A DNA stretch of 64,000 nt from the NCBI RefSeq assembly GCF_010820665.1, contig NZ_JAAIKC010000005.1, positions 248,001 to 312,000 of the forward strand, in the 5' to 3' direction. Below, one piece after another: positions 39,760 through 48,539 of this stretch. The notes under the pieces are model-generated. The model saw nothing but the letters and a program-made list of their open reading frames with translations, was not told where the DNA came from and made no database searches. The DNA is from Paenibacillus sp. SYP-B3998 (GTDB lineage: Bacteria; Bacillota; Bacilli; Paenibacillales; NBRC-103111). A program made the position numbers and the translations under genes. The stretch's first letter is position 1; each line of letters opens with the position of its first letter.

Positions 39760-40119
39760 ATGAATCGTATTGAGGCCGAATTCAGTAATCTGGTGAAGGC
39801 TTACCGCAAACGGCATATGGGTAAAGGGCCAGAGCGAGTAACGACGACTTTCTCCAAGCATTGGGCCATATGCGAAATGGAAGGTAACTTGTCCCCTGTG
39901 GAGAGGTTCATAGCGAAGACCGACGATGGCAGGCAAATGCTCCGTACGGCTCGCACCGAAATGGTTAAGGAGATTTATAGAGACCATCCGCCTATCGAGA
40001 TGGAAGCGTTGCTCGGGGCGAAGTTTGTGCGATTGTTCGTCGACATTGACATTCAACAGGACTCGGGGATGTCGGTATTCGTATTTGATCAGGATTTGGA
40101 AAAAAAGTTTTGTAAATAA
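39760..40119 (+). CDS. DUF2294 / MpsC-like protein
   Basis: A 119-residue protein of the DUF2294 family (MpsC, described as part of a sodium-translocating membrane-potential system in Staphylococcus). Matching segments are LVKAYRKRHMGKGPERVTTT and a central CEMEGNLSPVERFI; the C-terminus FVDIDIQQDSGMSVFVF is also typical. In many Bacillota this family sits beside formate dehydrogenase genes, as here, which suggests a link to the molybdoenzyme. Function in this organism is unknown. Confidence 0.78.
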   Translation: MNRIEAEFSNLVKAYRKRHMGKGPERVTTTFSKHWAICEMEGNLSPVERFIAKTDDGRQMLRTARTEMVKEIYRDHPPIEMEALLGAKFVRLFVDIDIQQDSGMSVFVFDQDLEKKFCK

Positions 40120-40181
40120 CGGCTGTTACATATACATAAGTATGGTGCTGTTGGCACTTGGTAGCGAACCTGCTGGAGACT

Positions 40182-40253
40182 AACCACTACGAAGCGTATC
40201 ACTTGGATTCTTTTTCTCAAAGAATCAGAGGGTCTGTTTCGTGGTGGTTTTTT
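40182..40253 (+). terminator. Structured terminator ahead of the molybdoenzyme operon
   Basis: AACCACTACGAA (40182-40193) pairs with TTCGTGGTGGTT (40238-40249), enclosing a perfect GATTCTTT/AAAGAATC hairpin, and runs into six T residues. It may simply end the MpsC transcript or act as an attenuator for the FdhF gene. Confidence 0.65.
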
Positions 40254-40335
40254 GCTTACATGTATGCAGGTCTGTGAAACGAGAATGTCCGAAAAATGAA
40301 AAATGAAGTAAAAAGCGAAAAGGGGCTAATGCAAG

Positions 40336-42690
40336 ATGGGGAAAACAAAACACTCGGGGCCTGTGAAGCTGCCCGCAAAGCCAGATCCGAAACTGTGGGT
40401 TAGCGCGATGCCATTCGGTCTTGGCAAAATCAAGCCTCGCCATATCCGCGAAACGGCCAAAATCGCTTGGCAGAATCGAGATAATCTGCCTTATGCGTAT
40501 CGCATTTTGACGCAGGGGGTATGTGACGGCTGCGCACTTGGCGTGTCTGGACTTTACGACCAAACCCTAGCTGGTCCGCATCTGTGCACGACTCGGCTTA
40601 ACGTGCTGCGCCTGAATACGATGCCCGCGATCAGCGAAGAGCTGCTGCACACGGATATCGACGAGCTTCGCCGCATGAACAGCACTGAGCTGAGACAACT
40701 CGGACGTATTCCGTATCCGCTCATTCGCTGCCAAGGAGAGCGGAAATTCAGACGCGCTAGCTGGGATGAGGCGTTGGATATGATCGCGGCGAAGATCCGG
40801 GCAATCGATCCGAAACAATTGGCATTCTACTTGACGGCGCGAGGTATCACGAACGAGTCGTATTATGCGGCCGCGAAGGTCGCGAGGTTCCTCGGTACGA
40901 GCAATATCGACAATGCTTCCCGTATTTGCCATTCGCCGTCGAAAACGGCGTTGAAGCGTTCGGTAGGTGTCGGCGCTTCGACATGTAATTACAAGGACTG
41001 GATTGGCACGGATGTGCTGGTATTCTGGGGCAGCGTGGCCGCGAATAACCAACCTGTGTCAACGAAATACATGTATGCGGCCAAGCGCAAAGGGACCAAA
41101 ATCATTGTTATTAACCCGTACTACGAGCCCTCAATGGAGCAGTACTGGATTCCCTCGATTGCCGAGTCCGCCCTATTCGGCACGAAGCTAGCTGACGATG
41201 TGTATCAGGTGAACATCGGCGGCGATATCGGCTTCATGAACGGCGTTATGAAGATTTGGTTTGAGATGGAGGAGCGCCAGCCGGGCTCCGCGATTGACCA
41301 TGCCTTCGTGCAAGCGCACACGAAGGGCATCGGCGAGCTGCGCGCTCACGTGGCGCAGCAGGATTGGACGACGTTGGAGCAGTCGTCCGGTATGACCCGC
41401 GAACGCATGCGCGAGTTCGCAGAGCTGTTGGCCCGTGCCAACAGCGCGGTGTTCGTGTGGAGCATGGGGCTCACGCAGCATCGCTTCGGCACGGACAACA
41501 TTTCGCAGGTGGCGAATCTCGCCCTCCTGCGGGGATTTCTGGGCCGCGAGCATTGCGGGCTGATGCCCATTCGCGGCCATAGCGGCGTGCAGGGCTCCGG
41601 CGAAATGGGCGCCGATCCCTTCAGCCTGCCTGGCGGCGAGATCAACAGCGCCGCCGACCGCGCGCGCATCGAGCAGCTATGGGGCTTCGAGCTGCCAAGC
41701 TGGCAAGGGGACATTGTCGGCGTCACCCTAGAGAACGCGCTCCTGCCTGACGAGCAGGAGCGGAAACTCCGGATGTTCTACACCTCCGGCGGCAATTTCT
41801 TAGAGACGATGCCGGACCCGGATTTCGTCCGGCAAGCCTTAGAAGCCATCGATGTCCGCGTTCACCAGGACATTATTCTTAACACCTCTACGCTGCTGGA
41901 TGCGCAGGAGGCTGTCGTAGTGCTGCCCGCAATGACGCGCTACGAGCAGCCTGGCGGGGGCACGTCCACTTCCACGGAGCGAATGGTATACTTTTCGCCA
42001 GAGATCGCGGGCCCGCGCATCGGCGAAGCTCGCGCAGAATGGGCGATTTATGTCGATCTCGCCCGTCGGGTGAAACCCGAAGCCGCGGCGCTGCTAGGCT
42101 GCGGAAGTGCGGAAGCGATCCGAGCAGAGATGGCTAAGGCTGCACCCAATTATGACGGCGTCCAGCATTTGAAGGATCGCGGGGATGTGTTCCAATGGGG
42201 TGGCGCTTGGTTATGTGAGGACGGGGTTTGTCCGACTCCAGATGGTTACGGCGCACTGCTGCCGATCGAGCTTCCCGAGCTGCGCAAGCCAGAAGGGCAC
42301 TTCGCGGTGACAACGCGCCGCGGCAAACAATTCAATTCGATGATCTACAGCGACGTCGATCCGTTCAATGAAGCAGATCGGTACGATGTATTAATACATG
42401 ATGATGATGCAACCGCGTTAGCGCTTAACGAAGGGGAGGCAATCGTGGTTTATAACAGTTACGGCAGCATGCATGGCAGGGTAAAGCGGGCTGCTGTGAA
42501 GGCAGGCAATATCGAGGTGCATTGGCCAGAGGGCAACACCTTAATTCCAAAAGGCGTGTATGAGCAGTATGCAGGAATCCCGGAGTACAATACGGCTGTC
42601 ATTGTTGAGAAAGCGGAGACTTATCACGCCCACAAGGACACACGTTATGTGGAAAAGCGGATTCAAGAGTTGGAAACCGAAGTGGAGTGA
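40336..42690 (+). CDS. FdhF/YdeP-family molybdopterin oxidoreductase
   Basis: A 784-residue alpha subunit-like molybdoenzyme. The N-terminus has the CDGCALG motif (near 63-69) rather than the usual four-cysteine iron-sulfur loop, typical of the YdeP subgroup. Further blocks ASRICHSPSKTALKRSVGVG, GSVAANNQPV and RGFLGREHCGLMPIRGHSGV match the family, and the molydopterin dinucleotide-binding domain is at about 670-760. Substrate is unproven; formate oxidation and acid resistance are suggested for relatives. It forms an operon with fdhD 5 bases downstream. The 41.2-42.3 kb part is GC-rich. Confidence 0.88.
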   Translation: MGKTKHSGPVKLPAKPDPKLWVSAMPFGLGKIKPRHIRETAKIAWQNRDNLPYAYRILTQGVCDGCALGVSGLYDQTLAGPHLCTTRLNVLRLNTMPAISEELLHTDIDELRRMNSTELRQLGRIPYPLIRCQGERKFRRASWDEALDMIAAKIRAIDPKQLAFYLTARGITNESYYAAAKVARFLGTSNIDNASRICHSPSKTALKRSVGVGASTCNYKDWIGTDVLVFWGSVAANNQPVSTKYMYAAKRKGTKIIVINPYYEPSMEQYWIPSIAESALFGTKLADDVYQVNIGGDIGFMNGVMKIWFEMEERQPGSAIDHAFVQAHTKGIGELRAHVAQQDWTTLEQSSGMTRERMREFAELLARANSAVFVWSMGLTQHRFGTDNISQVANLALLRGFLGREHCGLMPIRGHSGVQGSGEMGADPFSLPGGEINSAADRARIEQLWGFELPSWQGDIVGVTLENALLPDEQERKLRMFYTSGGNFLETMPDPDFVRQALEAIDVRVHQDIILNTSTLLDAQEAVVVLPAMTRYEQPGGGTSTSTERMVYFSPEIAGPRIGEARAEWAIYVDLARRVKPEAAALLGCGSAEAIRAEMAKAAPNYDGVQHLKDRGDVFQWGGAWLCEDGVCPTPDGYGALLPIELPELRKPEGHFAVTTRRGKQFNSMIYSDVDPFNEADRYDVLIHDDDATALALNEGEAIVVYNSYGSMHGRVKRAAVKAGNIEVHWPEGNTLIPKGVYEQYAGIPEYNTAVIVEKAETYHAHKDTRYVEKRIQELETEVE

Positions 42691-42695
42691 GTCAG

Positions 42696-43562
42696 ATGGA
42701 TGAGGAACAGACATCTAGTACGGAGCATGAAAATCGGGATGAAGGAGAGCCGCTTTCACTAGATGCAGGTAGTCGTTCTTCTAAGACAACTTGGCAAATC
42801 TATCGTTACAACGGAATAGAAATGCTAGAGCAAGAAGATACGGTAGCTACAGAGGCGCCTCTTACTATTAAGATCGCCGGGGATGAATTCGCGACATTAG
42901 TGTGCACGCCGACGGACGTAGTCGATTTAGTAACCGGTTTTCTGGCTTCCGAGGGGATTATTCGGTTTGTAGATCAGATTGAGTCGCTCTCCTATGAGGA
43001 GGATCGGGGCTATGCGCATGTGAAGCTGCGGCATTTGCATCAGCTTAATCAAGCAATGGTATCGAAAAGGTTTATCGGGTCGTGCTGCGGGAAAAGCCGC
43101 CAGTTTTACTTTCACAATGACGCCCAAACAGCAAAAACCGTCCGCACTCCCTTGCAAGTCTCGGCCGAGCAGTGCTTTCATTTGATGAGGGGCATGCAGG
43201 AGCAATCTGAGGATTTTCGAGCTACTGGGGGCTTGCATAATGCGGCTTTGTGTACGGCTAGTGAGCTGCTGCTAACAAGAGCGGATATCGGCAGACATAA
43301 CGCATTGGATAAAATTTATGGACATGTGCTGCGCCATCGCATCCCTGTTCGTGATAAGCTTATCGCGTTCAGCGGGCGTATCTCCTCCGAGGTAGCGCTG
43401 AAAGCAGCCAAAATTGGCGTAGGCATTCTGCTCTCGAAGTCCGCGCCGACGGATTTGGCGCTGCGACTGGCAAGTGATTTGGGTATTACCATAGTTGGTT
43501 TCATTCGTAGAGATCAACTGACCGTTTATACGCATCCAGAGCGGATAAAGGAATGCCAATAG
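42696..43562 (+). CDS. fdhD: Formate dehydrogenase accessory sulfurtransferase FdhD
   Basis: A 288-residue sulfur carrier needed to sulfurate the molybdenum cofactor of formate dehydrogenase-like enzymes. The DIGRHNALDKIYG motif and TGGLHNAAL are diagnostic. The sulfur loop reads SCCGKSRQ (C130, C131), an adjacent-cysteine form rather than the CxxC of E. coli FdhD. The start at ATG 42696 has GGAGTGA upstream; a GTG at 42687 overlaps that site. It serves the FdhF/YdeP protein encoded immediately before it. Confidence 0.9.
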   Translation: MDEEQTSSTEHENRDEGEPLSLDAGSRSSKTTWQIYRYNGIEMLEQEDTVATEAPLTIKIAGDEFATLVCTPTDVVDLVTGFLASEGIIRFVDQIESLSYEEDRGYAHVKLRHLHQLNQAMVSKRFIGSCCGKSRQFYFHNDAQTAKTVRTPLQVSAEQCFHLMRGMQEQSEDFRATGGLHNAALCTASELLLTRADIGRHNALDKIYGHVLRHRIPVRDKLIAFSGRISSEVALKAAKIGVGILLSKSAPTDLALRLASDLGITIVGFIRRDQLTVYTHPERIKECQ

Positions 43563-43655
43563 AACTATTTTCATGGGAAATGTTGTATTGTTCCTCTGGG
43601 TTCATTATGCTAGACTCTAGCAACTTCAAACATTTGCCAAGAGAGGAAGACTAAA

Positions 43656-46166
43656 ATGGGGAAATGGAATAGAGAAATGAAGAAAGGCATCGTCTCCTTG
43701 ATCGCTGCTTTCATGGTTGTATCTTGGGTCGGCATAGCACCTGCACGTGCGGCTGAGGTAAACACGGAGGTGCCTAAGGTAATTGAGCGGACTTCGCCTT
43801 CGGTCGTTGCGATCATTGGCAAGCCTTCTTCAGAAGCCGATAAGACGTTGGAGAAAAATCGGTTTAATCTAGCGCATGGAACAGGTGTTATCGTAGAGTC
43901 GAATGGCGTCATTGTAACGAATGCGCACGTTGTTAAAGATATGAAAAATATTGTCGTCGTTACCTCGGATGGCACTACGTATAACGGTCATGCGACGAAT
44001 ATTGATGAAGAAAGCGATTTGGCTTTGGTCAAAATAGAGGCAACAGGTCTCTCACCTGCGAAGTTTGCTTCCTCATCGGATATTAAAGTAGGCGAAACCG
44101 TTGCAGCAATCGGCACGCCAATCTCCTTCGCATTGCGGAATTCCGTAACTGTAGGGATTGTGAGCGGTCTCGATCGTTCGGTGAATTCCCAGTATCAGCT
44201 TATTCAAACGGATGCCGCGATCAATCCAGGCAATAGCGGTGGTGCGCTAATCAATATGAGTGGCGAAGTTATCGGCATCAACACGATGAAATATGCGGAA
44301 TTTGGCGTGGAAAATCTCGGGTTTGCGATTCCCGTGGATACGGTTAAATATGTATTGAAGCATTTTCAGCTTTATGGCAAAGTGAAGCGCCCTTATTTGG
44401 GGTTAGAGCTGGAAGAAAGCTGGGAAGCTGTTGTGGGCTTGCCAAGTTCAACTGGTTTACGCGTCGCTTATGTCGATCCCGATTCACCGGCTGCGGGGGC
44501 AGGCGTTAAGCAAGATGACCTCATAACTTCTATTGGCAGCAACAAAGTAAAGACGATGGTGGATTATAACGAGACGCTCAAGAAATATTTGCCGAATGAT
44601 AAGGTCAGTGTGACGGTTCAAACCGGCAGTTCGGAAGTTACGAAATCCATCACTCTTGGAGAATCACAAACACAAGAGACCAAATGGACGGACGATGCGG
44701 ACGATGCGAGCTTGGATGCAGACCGAGGTAAAACCAAAATTGGCGACAGCCACTTCGGATGGTCGATGAAGTATCCGGCCGGTCTTGTGAAGAGTCATCA
44801 ATCAGAAGAGGGGGATTCTGTCAGCTTTGTAGATTCAAAAGGCGAGTTTTCCTTATTGATTCAAGTAGACAGTAATCAAAGCGATGAACTATCGCCAACG
44901 GCACTTTTGAACAAGCTTGTCGGTGATGACGAGAGTGATTATGATAGTGCGCCTTCTACAATTGTTGAACGTCAATATGTGAAGCGCGAAGGAAATCCAT
45001 ATGGCAAAGTCGTCGGTCGTTCCGGTGATCATGGCTACATTCAGACGCGCGGCTACCTTAGCAAAGGAAGCTTGTACACCGTTCAATTATTTGTGACCAA
45101 AGACCACTATAACAACGATTTTAAACAAAATAGTTATAATGATTTGTTGGATAGCTTTCAACCGGATTTTAATGATAAGGATGAATCATTGAAAGATATT
45201 TCCGTCTATTCGACGGGAAGCACGACGTATACAAACGAATATGGTTTATCCTTAGACCTCCCTGCAAGCTGGCAGCAGGGCAGTTATACGGGAGGCTCTT
45301 CCTTTTATAGCGATGACTATACGCGAACCGTGCATATTAACGTAACATCGGCATCTTCGGGCGATACGCTGAAGTCTTGGGTAGATCGTCAGCGCAAGCA
45401 ATTTGAAGAGGTCTATGCGTCCAAGTACCGCAAGGTCAATGAGCCAGAGGAGCTTACATTAGCAGGCGTGCCTGCTTTGAAAGTATCCTATTCCAACTCA
45501 CTGGGCAATAAGTGGACAGCCGGGAATTCCCTCTTTTTTATTAAGGATAAGTATAAGTACGAGGTCGAGTTTACCTATCCGCAAGAGGCTGACGAAGAGG
45601 AGACGGCGGAACTGCTGTCAACGCTGACCTCATCCATCAAGGTAGAGAAAACAAACATGGATCAAGAGCTTGGTTTTATCCAAGATCTTGATGAGCTTCA
45701 AGATCCGAATCGGACGGTTCCGTACAAAAACGATAAATTTAAGTACACGCTGCAACTTCCTGAGAATTGGTCGAGCGATAATTCTTACGACAGTAAGGAT
45801 CAGGGCAGCAAAACCTTCGTCTTTACAGGCGGACATTTGCTCGTCCATGCCGATCCGAAGGCAACTTACGAGGAGCTAGTCAAAGCGGAAGAGGCGAAGC
45901 AGAAGAAAAGCCATGAAAACGACAGTGAGTATACGTATACAGCTTCCGATGTTACACTATTCGATGGCGTGACAGCGAAGAAATATGTTGTCCATTACGC
46001 AAGCTACAAAATCCCGTACCAAGAAACGGTTTACATTTTCCGCAAGGGCAGCATCTCTTATGCGGTGAGCCTGCGTATTGATGAAGCCGTACAAACTGAG
46101 GCCAATGAGGCTCGGTTAAATAAAGCGTTTGATTCGATGAAATTTTTGGATAGTGCTAAAAAGTAA
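43656..46166 (+). CDS. Secreted HtrA-like serine protease with PDZ and repeated C-terminal region
   Basis: An 836-residue exported protein. A signal peptide covers about 1-33 (APARA). The S1C protease domain has triad H91 (TNAHVV), D121 (ESDLALV) and S194 (GNSGGAL), followed by a PDZ domain (about 245-330). The remaining 480 residues contain three similar beta units starting near 362 (FGWSMKYPAGL), 525 (YGLSLDLPASW) and 690 (FKYTLQLPENW), resembling PsbP-like domains. Typical HtrA proteins are about 400 residues, so this half is an unusual addition. GAGAGGAAG precedes the ATG. Confidence 0.88.
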   Translation: MGKWNREMKKGIVSLIAAFMVVSWVGIAPARAAEVNTEVPKVIERTSPSVVAIIGKPSSEADKTLEKNRFNLAHGTGVIVESNGVIVTNAHVVKDMKNIVVVTSDGTTYNGHATNIDEESDLALVKIEATGLSPAKFASSSDIKVGETVAAIGTPISFALRNSVTVGIVSGLDRSVNSQYQLIQTDAAINPGNSGGALINMSGEVIGINTMKYAEFGVENLGFAIPVDTVKYVLKHFQLYGKVKRPYLGLELEESWEAVVGLPSSTGLRVAYVDPDSPAAGAGVKQDDLITSIGSNKVKTMVDYNETLKKYLPNDKVSVTVQTGSSEVTKSITLGESQTQETKWTDDADDASLDADRGKTKIGDSHFGWSMKYPAGLVKSHQSEEGDSVSFVDSKGEFSLLIQVDSNQSDELSPTALLNKLVGDDESDYDSAPSTIVERQYVKREGNPYGKVVGRSGDHGYIQTRGYLSKGSLYTVQLFVTKDHYNNDFKQNSYNDLLDSFQPDFNDKDESLKDISVYSTGSTTYTNEYGLSLDLPASWQQGSYTGGSSFYSDDYTRTVHINVTSASSGDTLKSWVDRQRKQFEEVYASKYRKVNEPEELTLAGVPALKVSYSNSLGNKWTAGNSLFFIKDKYKYEVEFTYPQEADEEETAELLSTLTSSIKVEKTNMDQELGFIQDLDELQDPNRTVPYKNDKFKYTLQLPENWSSDNSYDSKDQGSKTFVFTGGHLLVHADPKATYEELVKAEEAKQKKSHENDSEYTYTASDVTLFDGVTAKKYVVHYASYKIPYQETVYIFRKGSISYAVSLRIDEAVQTEANEARLNKAFDSMKFLDSAKK

Positions 46167-46180
46167 ACGAATTCGATGAA

Positions 46181-46219
46181 AAAAGCTTCCGTTAGCTGCA
46201 GCTAGCGGGAGCTTTTTTG
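46181..46219 (+). terminator. Terminator of the HtrA-like gene
   Basis: AAAAGCTTCCGTTAGCT pairs with AGCTAGCGGGAGCTTTT around GC, then TT. Confidence 0.85.
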
Positions 46220-46332
46220 GAGTTAGGTAAAGCTTGATTTTCAGCCGCAATAGGAGATTGCTCAATCTGCACACGCGTCACTTGTCGGTGATCTTCTTTG
46301 TTTCTAAATATCTCTGAAAGGTTAGGTTATCT

Positions 46333-46788
46333 ATGAAGAGCAAGGGATTGCGATGGCTCATTGGGCTGTTTTTCGTTGGCTACACATGCTGTCTGCTTTA
46401 TTGGATGTTTATAGGTTTCGGCCGAGGTATACATAGGGATGCTTCCTTTTCCTACAATCTCATTCCTTTACGCACGATAGGTTTATATTTATTTCATATG
46501 GATGCATTTCCGTGGAGAGTGTGGGTTATTAATCTATTTGGCAACATGGGTGTGTTCATGCCGTTCGGGATTTGTATGCCTTACTTATTCCGTCCAGCAG
46601 CTCGGTACAAGATATTTATTTTGTTATTCGGTTGTCCGTTAGTTGGTTTAGAAGGATTACAAATGCTGCTGAGAGTAGGTAGTTTTGATGTGGATGACCT
46701 CATTCTCAATGGACTTGGGGCTAGTGCTGCCTATGCCTTCTATATGCACTTTCCAACTTTTAAGAGAAAATTTATTGGGGCTGAATGA
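46333..46788 (+). CDS. VanZ-family membrane protein
   Basis: A 151-residue protein with four membrane helices. The VanZ pattern is present: YNLIPLRTI after helix 1, NLFGNMGVFMPFGI, and SFDVDDLILNGLGA in the last part. VanZ proteins can give low-level teicoplanin resistance, but most genomic copies are of unknown role. It is a single gene with an AAAGG site. Confidence 0.85.
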   Translation: MKSKGLRWLIGLFFVGYTCCLLYWMFIGFGRGIHRDASFSYNLIPLRTIGLYLFHMDAFPWRVWVINLFGNMGVFMPFGICMPYLFRPAARYKIFILLFGCPLVGLEGLQMLLRVGSFDVDDLILNGLGASAAYAFYMHFPTFKRKFIGAE

Positions 46789-46867
46789 AGATGAGGTATA
46801 AAAATGTGCCATTTTCCTCACCATAGCCGTTGTAACGAATTTACTTAAGGCAGGAGGGTGTCCAGAT

Positions 46868-47122
46868 ATGACAATCCAAGATTCAAGTTTGCAGTCGCAG
46901 AATCCCGTATCTTCAGCGCAAAATTCGGTGGGTAACGTACATTATGCGGTTTCTCACGCGCTGTCTCATCCGACGGAGCAAACGATTCAAGAAGCTCAGA
47001 ATGCGATCGCGCAGGCCGAAAGAGCGATGGAACAAGCGAAGTCTCATTCGGATCAGCCAGCCGTGCAGCAAGCTCAGCAAGAACTAGAGCAAGAGAGATC
47101 ACGATTTCAAAGTCTTCAATAA
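46868..47122 (+). CDS. Small coiled-coil protein
   Basis: An 84-residue soluble protein, very rich in Gln, Ala, Ser and Glu. The central SVGNVHYAVSHALSHPTEQ leads into a long amphipathic helix (IQEAQNAIAQAERAMEQA and beyond). The pattern recalls the Bacillus DUF2564 family, but similarity is weak. It has no signal or membrane segment. A GGAGGGTG site precedes the ATG. It shares a bidirectional terminator with the convergent pirin gene. Confidence 0.7.
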   Translation: MTIQDSSLQSQNPVSSAQNSVGNVHYAVSHALSHPTEQTIQEAQNAIAQAERAMEQAKSHSDQPAVQQAQQELEQERSRFQSLQ

Positions 47123-47127
47123 AGTGC

Positions 47128-47167
47128 AAAACAACCCTCGTCCTTTTTTTAGGATGGGGGTTGTTTG
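47128..47167. terminator. Bidirectional terminator
   Basis: AAACAACCC and GGGTTGTTT with an inner CGTCC/GGATG stem and a T-run loop. Confidence 0.8.
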
Positions 47168-47180
47168 CATTGGAGCTGTT

Positions 47181-47951
47181 TTATTTGCTATAAAGTACAT
47201 AACCCGGATCTTTCGGCACTTCAATGGCGATAATACGAATGCCTTCTTCATTATCGGCCTGCAAACGAAGGAACTCGACTTCTTGCGAGGCTTCGACAAC
47301 CGCGAAGTCCTTGTGCGCCAAAGCGTGGGTACTGTCAGCCGCGGTACTCGTGCCTTGACCTCGAATGACGAGTAGGGCAAGCAGGCGACTTGATTGCAGC
47401 TTGTAGCTAAACTCGGTACCTGGTTGCAAAGTCCAGTCGAACATCGAGACCTCGGTATCTAACCGAATGGGTGCTCCCCCACCGATAACCGTTTTAACTG
47501 TTGTAGGTCCTTCGAGGCTGCTTGGGAACTGCTCGTGGTTATACTGTTTATAGGTAGCAGGTTGTTTCACTGTTACGTTCAGGTTCGGTTCGAACCAGAT
47601 TTGCAATCCTTCGCTTCCGACTGTGCGGAATGCCTCGGAGTGAGATATCCCTGAGCCTGCTTGAATGACCTGAGCGCCACCACGGCTAACTGTCTCCAAT
47701 GATCCAAGAGAATCACGGTGCTCGACAAGGCCTTCAATAACATAGGTTACAATTTCGAACGCTTTATGTGGGTGCATGCCGATTTCGGCTACATCTGTAG
47801 ATTTACCCCATGCCCAGTAGAAGAGCGAACCGACGCGATCAACTGCGGCTTTCTCACCGGGAAAGCTAATTGGGCGCTGTTCAACGAATTTGCCGCCATC
47901 AAATGCGCCAACGCCTTGCTGCGTATACGGAAATATGCGAATGTTCATCAT
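47181..47951 (-). CDS. Pirin-family protein (bicupin)
   Basis: A 256-residue iron-binding bicupin of the YhaK/pirin type. Metal ligands are in MHPHKAFEIVTYV (H60, H62) and SHSEAF. The second cupin domain covers about 140-240. Relatives act as quercetin 2,3-dioxygenases or as redox-sensing partners; the activity here is unknown. The ATG has AAAGGGGTG upstream and an operator-like dyad lies 34 bases before the start. Confidence 0.87.
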   Translation of the reverse strand: MMNIRIFPYTQQGVGAFDGGKFVEQRPISFPGEKAAVDRVGSLFYWAWGKSTDVAEIGMHPHKAFEIVTYVIEGLVEHRDSLGSLETVSRGGAQVIQAGSGISHSEAFRTVGSEGLQIWFEPNLNVTVKQPATYKQYNHEQFPSSLEGPTTVKTVIGGGAPIRLDTEVSMFDWTLQPGTEFSYKLQSSRLLALLVIRGQGTSTAADSTHALAHKDFAVVEASQEVEFLRLQADNEEGIRIIAIEVPKDPGYVLYSK

Positions 47952-47984
47952 AGATACACCCCTTTGTAACTATATATTATTTAA

Positions 47985-48005
47985 TAACTAACTTTATGTA
48001 AGTAA
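47985..48005 (-). promoter_or_regulatory. Operator-like dyad upstream of the pirin gene
   Basis: TAACTAAC-TTTAT-GTAAGTAA, matching at 6 of 8 arm positions, resembles binding sites of HxlR/MarR-type redox sensors such as YodB. It lies in the promoter zone. Confidence 0.35.
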
Positions 48006-48066
48006 TTATAAGACCTTTATCATTCGCTGTCAATGAGCAAGGATATTCTGCTAGCGTCGGCTTGGC

Positions 48067-48107
48067 TTGACGGAATGTTCGCTTTCCTACTACAATATGT
48101 AGTGTAG
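48067..48107 (+). promoter_or_regulatory. blaI promoter with BlaI/MecI-type operator
   Basis: TTGACG (48067-48072) and TACAAT (48091-48096) have an 18-bp spacer. CTACTACAATATGTAGTGTAG (48087-48107) is a near-perfect dyad containing the TACA/TGTA core of BlaI/MecI operators and covers the -10 box, so the regulator should repress its own promoter. Confidence 0.75.
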
Positions 48108-48119
48108 GGAGTGTTCACG

Positions 48120-48536
48120 ATGAGAATGCAAAATTTCAAGATCCAGAGTAGTGGACTTGGTCGCTTTTTTGGACCGCTCGAAGCTAAAATCATGGAGATT
48201 TTATGGAGTTCAGATTCAGAAATTACGATTAAAGATGTACACCATAAGCTTGATCAAGAGAAGGCAATGTCGTTCAATACGGTTATGACGGTGATGAATC
48301 GTCTGGTAGAGAAAGATATTCTTCAGAAACGACCGCTTATTCGCTCTTTTGTTTACTGCCCTGTTATGTCGCGCGAAGCTTTTATGGAGGCACAATCCAA
48401 GGAGCTGACGTTTGATTTGATCGAAGAGTTCGGCTCGCAAGCTGTTGTGCATATGGTAGACGCTCTGGATCAGGTAGACCCAGCGCTGCTAGATCGTTTG
48501 GAGCAGAAAATCAAAGAATTAAAAAAGGATAGATAA
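48120..48536 (+). CDS. BlaI/MecI-family repressor
   Basis: A 138-residue winged-helix repressor (GPLEAKIMEILW, FNTVMTVMNRLVEKDIL) with a C-terminal dimerisation region. A GTG at 48111 is in frame, but GGGAG supports the ATG at 48120. The operator upstream and the M56 protease gene 3 bases downstream reproduce the blaI-blaR1 pair. No beta-lactamase or penicillin-binding protein gene lies nearby. In BlaI the cleavage site is an Asn-Phe in the C-terminal part; an SFNT in the DNA-binding region is not that site, so cleavage by the partner is an open point. Confidence 0.88.
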   Translation: MRMQNFKIQSSGLGRFFGPLEAKIMEILWSSDSEITIKDVHHKLDQEKAMSFNTVMTVMNRLVEKDILQKRPLIRSFVYCPVMSREAFMEAQSKELTFDLIEEFGSQAVVHMVDALDQVDPALLDRLEQKIKELKKDR

Positions 48537-48539
48537 TAC

